This document shows, one piece after another, positions 60,273-64,000 of a stretch of 64,000 nt of DNA. This DNA comes from Syncephalis plumigaleata (Eukaryota > Zoopagomycota > Zoopagomycetes > Zoopagales > Piptocephalidaceae). Every line of letters begins with the position of its first letter. The first letter of the stretch is position 1. A model generated the notes under the pieces. The model ran no database searches. It was not told the origin of the DNA and worked only from the letters and a program-made list of their open reading frames with translations. A program made the translations under genes and the position numbers. Where the stretch lies: contig JAIXMF010000003.1 in the NCBI GenBank assembly GCA_025201365.1, positions 868,001 to 932,000 on the forward strand, given 5' to 3'.

Positions 60273-61853
60273 CTAACAATTAAAGACATAGCCTATATCT
60301 GATAAGCAAGGAAATCCCATACACGTATTGCTAGGTGTATAAATCAAATCGGCGAGTAACCATGCCACACCACCGATGCCTTCCCATATAGACCACGGAT
60401 GACTGGGCAGTCGAAACTGTTCGGATCTTGTTAAATCCTCCCAATGGGCACAGGTGTCGATTAGCTTGTCCACTCGTGTAGCATACTTGACTTCACGCGT
60501 AATGCGATGGAGCATTGCTTGCGGATAAGCATTACCGGCAACGCCATGGCATAAACCTTATCAAGGATAGTAGGAATAAGGTACATTAAACATTACAATA
60601 TTACATCACCGATATGATAGCTTACCAACACCCTTATGACCGATACCTGCTTGCCAGCTTGTTTCTGCCGCCAGTCCGGCTTGTTGCAAGTAGTGCTCGT
60701 CGTTAAACACTTGATAAGCCTTGATTGCACACAATGCTATGCCTATCATCATCATCATTATTGTTATTGATTAAAGTACGTCAATGATAGCATTAATCTA
60801 TTCTAATTTACCTGGTGCTCCATGACAAAATTGCACTAGGTCCATTCGACCGGATGCCAATGCCGCACTATGACTGGCACGCTTTGACGTGTTAATACTG
60901 GATGGCCAGTTAAGTAAGCGACCATCCTCGTTATTCGGCAATTGAGCTGGCTCGGCCGTTGTAACTAGTAGAAAGTTGAGTGCCGCGTGTAATTCCAACG
61001 CATGTCTCCGAGCATGATCTGGCCATGCCATGAGCACAGTCAATATGCCGGCCATGCCATGCGCTGCGCCTATATAAGCTTTTCCGTGCCATTGCCATAG
61101 TAGTGGTGTTTTACTGGCAAGTCTCAGTTCCCTTGCTGTTCGTCGACCATCCTCCAATATGGCAGTGTAGAGTATATCGACTAGCGTGTCGATCCGGTTG
61201 AGTAACTCGAGCAATTCAGCGCTCGTATCCTGGCCTGTTACCAAATTGGTACGGATATACCCTAATGCGTATAGATAACCGGCTCGTCCGTAGAGCAATT
61301 CTGAAGGCGTGTCCGACATTTCTATCGCCATTGAGAATGATAACACTCGCCGTAGTTGCTCTATCGACTCGGCTAACCGTGCCTGTCGTTGATAGACTAT
61401 ACAAGATTACTGTCAATAACCGGTATTATCATCGTGTAGTTTTCTATCTATTTTTACTTATAGTTGCTATCGCACGTATTCCCACTTCAGTACAAAGGAA
61501 ACCGCAATGTCGCATCTCGCTGGGGGAAGCGCGTGTCACATCGACCCAACAACAGGCCATATCGATATAGTCGCCTGCTAGATCAAGGGCCGAGCGCTCC
61601 ATTGTTTGCCCATCATCACGCTTCAGTGTTAGCTTGAAGTCATTATCGGCATCATGAATATGTAGAAATAACTGTGCGATGCCAGCAATGCCTAATGATT
61701 GGCGTTATGACAACACTACGACTATTACGCATGACAAATATACTGACCTGTATACGGAGTTGCATGACGAGTTTGCTGGTCAGCCGGTAGTTGAACGACT
61801 AGTTGATGACAGAACTTCTTCAGTAGTGCCGATAAATCGAGACGACCCTCCAT
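60273..61853 (-). CDS. LanC-like protein (LANCL family)
   Basis: Eukaryotic homologue of lantibiotic cyclases; animal LANCLs add glutathione to dehydroamino acids in damaged proteins. Start MEGRLDLSALLKKFCHQLVV at 61853. Exons give LGIAGIAQLFLHIHDADNDF, MERSALDLAGDYIDMACCWV, LLYGRAGYLYALGYIRTNLV (family GR.GYLYAL), LWQWHGKAYIGAAHGMAGIL, DLVQFCHGAPG, then WQAGIGHKGVGLCHGVAGNA and WSIWEGIGGVAWLLADLI, ending CLSDIGYVFNC. The zinc ligands of the family are present: Cys in FCHGAPG and Cys-His in LCHGVAGN. The catalytic-site His in AAHG is present. Splice junctions are ordinary GT-AG, e.g. HKGVG|LCHG at about 60560-60627. Slip-free so far as I can see, except perhaps near 60790 and 61390-61490. About 400 residues, as in the family. 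Confidence 0.92.
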
Positions 61854-62382
61854 CGATAATTATCCACAATACTAGACAATAATAGGTGATGATAACGCGA
61901 GTTATACGTAGAATAGATGGATATTAATGGATTGAGTTGTCTCACTCTCTATTCCCTTGTAGACATACATATACGTGTACATTTAAAACGTATTATAATG
62001 AAACGTAAAACGTATAACTCACCACGGCAACCGTTCAGATTAATGACAGTTGATGTTGAAAGCGATACAGGCATGGCTGCGTCATTGTATAACATAAGCC
62101 TATGGCACAGAAAAGGTGTCTATTTTTACAATAACCACAATACCGCTCACCTTTGTGTTGAATGAGGTATACGTATGATATTCATTTGAACAATGGACCA
62201 GGTAGCAATGATGATGATGTATGATAATGATGATGATGGTCTATGAATGTGTATCACACGCCCACACACTCACACTCAGCCACACAAATTATAATATGAC
62301 GATCTCGCTCTCGCTCTCTTTTCCTTGCTTTATTCTTTACACCTCACTTACTATTTAAATACCCACATAGGTGGTTCCAGCC
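61854..62382. promoter_or_regulatory. Divergent promoter region LanC-like / LPA1-like
   Basis: About 530 bp between divergent starts, with GAT (62205-62240) and CACACT repeats. Nothing else recognised. Confidence 0.35.
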
Positions 62383-64000
62383 ATGAGTGACACCACCGCT
62401 ACTACCACTACTACCACTACTGCTACTACTTTTACTACTATTCCACGCTTATCCTCCAGTAATATCTCCTATATCACGGTGGATACTACTCTAACTGGCC
62501 GTGTAGCACTTGTTTGATTGTATTTTCTTGACTATTTGTAATGCAACTATAGAGTGTTTGCACTTTATTCCGTATTACTATCGTGGATATTTGTCGCCGT
62601 CAACCGGGTAAACTTGCTGTTGTCGTCTTCGTAATGGAATCGTCACTGTCGCCATCTGCGCTTTCCGCTAAGCGTGGCACGTCAAAGTACGATTTCGTCA
62701 AACTACGTGTTCATCTTTCCAGTCAGCATTATTACGTGCTTTCTCGATTCCTTGTCAGTCGGATGTTAATGGCCACCAAGGTAAATAGGTCTTTATTTTG
62801 GTTTATAACACTCATACTAAAGAAAAAGCATTGTTGTTGGATAATATAGGTCTCAGTGTTACATGCTACGCGTATTGCTCTTGACCTTAAAAAGCGTCTA
62901 GTTGATCGTGGTGCACTAGATGTGTCGCAACTAGAGTTAGAACAAGCTTTATTCCAATTGATGGCAGAGAAAGGCTACGGTCGGCATAGTATTCGATTGT
63001 TCTGGACACTTAACCGGTAAGTAGTACTAGTAGCAGCAGCAAGATACAGCAGTCTCATTCCATGTTTATTTTATCTTTTGGTTACTACAACTAATATGTA
63101 CTGCGTATAACACAGCCTTCATCATCAACGTATTCCATTGGTGATCTTGATTGGTGGTGCTGGCTCTGTAGGCAAATCAACATTAGCCACCCAATTGGCG
63201 GAACGGCTTAACCTAACGAATACACTCAAGACGGATCTTATTTGTGAGATGACACGATCTCTACTAGGGTAATAGCGGATGATGACAAATATATAGATAT
63301 AAATGTATGTACTTACTAGTATACTATTGGATTAATAGACTATCCGAGGCATGCACGATTAACACTACAGCAAGATCGTCATCATCATCGTCATCGTCAT
63401 TAGTAACAAATGAGCCAGATGCATGTGCACTAGTACGTCGTGGATTGGAAATAGAACTACGTAAATGTTTGTCTTCCGGTAAATCAGTCATTGTAGAGGG
63501 AGAGCACGTAGATGTAGCATTGTTGAACTTTGTTCTACGCTGTCTCGATGATGAATACACGAGTCGTAAGAAGAGTCGCAACACAGCCAAATCCACTTTT
63601 GTAACATCCAGTATGCGTAGACAACAGCAACAGCAGCAGCAAATGAATAACACAGAATCATTATGCAAATATCGCTCATCTCAGACTAGTTCAACGACAA
63701 CAATATGCATAGCCACTACTGCCATCGATGAAAATAGCAACAATATGGATGTCAATAGAACTTACATAAATAGTTATCCTACTATTCCAATTGATGATAC
63801 TGCTTTACTACTGGATAATGAATCTAAGCTATCTCAAGCAGCGTTATCGACAATTCATCGGCAAACTAGACTATTTGAGAATGATATACATACATCATTG
63901 AATACTGATAGTGACGATGGCGAGAAATGGTCTTGTTCTCCCGAGACATTACCCGCAAATCATAGTTATCCTTTGGACACGCCACCGCTTTCCTACTCGG
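62383..64000 (+). CDS. LPA1-like P-loop protein (2-phosphoglycerate kinase family), 5' part
   Basis: Related to plant LOW PHYTIC ACID 1 and archaeal 2-phosphoglycerate kinase; the plant protein is needed for phytate build-up, but its reaction is not settled. Start MSDTTATTTTTTTATTFTT at 62383, with a Thr-rich leader. Family blocks follow across introns at about 62780-62850, 63017-63115 and 63270-63340: KYDFVKLRVHLSSQHYYVLS, RFLVSRMLMATK, VLHATRIALDLKKRLVDRGA, LFQLMAEKGYGRHSIRLFW, FHHQRIPLVILIGGAGSVGK with Walker A GGAGSVGKST, and LATQLAERLNLTNTLKTDLI. The next exon has LRKCLSSGKSVIVEGEHVDV, the usual Walker B-like region, then a long Ser/Thr/Asn-rich insert (poly-Gln RRQQQQQQQM). The window ends inside this gene. 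The exon joining the Thr-rich leader to DICRRQPGKLAVVV is uncertain. Confidence 0.85.

Overview
This window looks like nuclear DNA of an early-diverging ('zygomycete-grade') fungus. The fungal or opisthokont signs are a PP1 regulatory subunit with a CBM21 domain, peroxins PEX13 and PEX16, exocyst EXO84, TMA7, a BAP31/Yet-type ER protein, a YEATS protein of Taf14 type, a p67phox/NoxR-like NADPH-oxidase regulator and a 14-spanner drug-type MFS pump. A LanC-like protein and a plant-LPA1-like 2-phosphoglycerate-kinase-family protein sit among them, both known from basal fungi more than from yeasts. Genes are intron-rich, introns are short (about 55-250 nt), several exons are tiny, and intergenic DNA is AT-rich and full of microsatellites. 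I saw no tRNA, rRNA, CRISPR array, transposon or virus-like element.

Layout. 1-15.4 kb: an unidentified gene cut by the left edge (-), splicing factor SYF2 (-), CTP synthase (+), the NoxR/p67phox-like regulator (+), a small HABP4/Stm1-type protein (-), an unidentified gene (-) and the CBM21 PP1 subunit (-). 15.4-18.5 kb: gene-free, repeat-rich. 18.5-24.6 kb: a long kinesin of CENP-E/kinesin-7 type (-), back to back with the YEATS gene (+). 26.2-32.5 kb: MFS transporter (+) and EXO84 (-), the latter carrying what looks like a U12-type AT-AC intron. 33-36.5 kb: an accessory patch with a kinase-like gene whose catalytic motifs are altered, a decayed coding stretch and an exact 73-bp repeat at both ends. 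36.7-44.7 kb: a secreted zinc metalloprotease (-), PEX16 (+) and BAP31-like (+). 45-51 kb: two tandem, related seven-helix receptor-like genes (-). 53-64 kb: an unidentified tail-anchored protein (+), TMA7 (-), PEX13 (+), dUTPase (-), LanC-like (-) and the LPA1-like P-loop protein (+, cut by the right edge).

A strong cross-cutting signal is that nearly every conserved gene can be followed only by changing frame once or more inside an exon. At the sites I could resolve, restoring one base to a short homopolymer (e.g. CC read as C) would put the family's expected sequence back in frame. I read this as homopolymer deletions in an error-prone assembly, not as biology. Gene spans below therefore run from the first to the last coding base and ignore these breaks.

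Functional links are loose, as usual in fungi: peroxisome import and biogenesis (PEX13, PEX16), secretion and ER traffic (EXO84, BAP31-like), nucleotide supply (CTP synthase, dUTPase), mRNA processing and translation (SYF2, TMA7, HABP4/Stm1-like), and signalling (NoxR, CBM21-PP1, the receptor pair, the kinase-like gene). Divergent pairs with short shared upstream regions are SYF2/CTP synthase, kinesin/YEATS, TMA7/PEX13 and LanC-like/LPA1-like.
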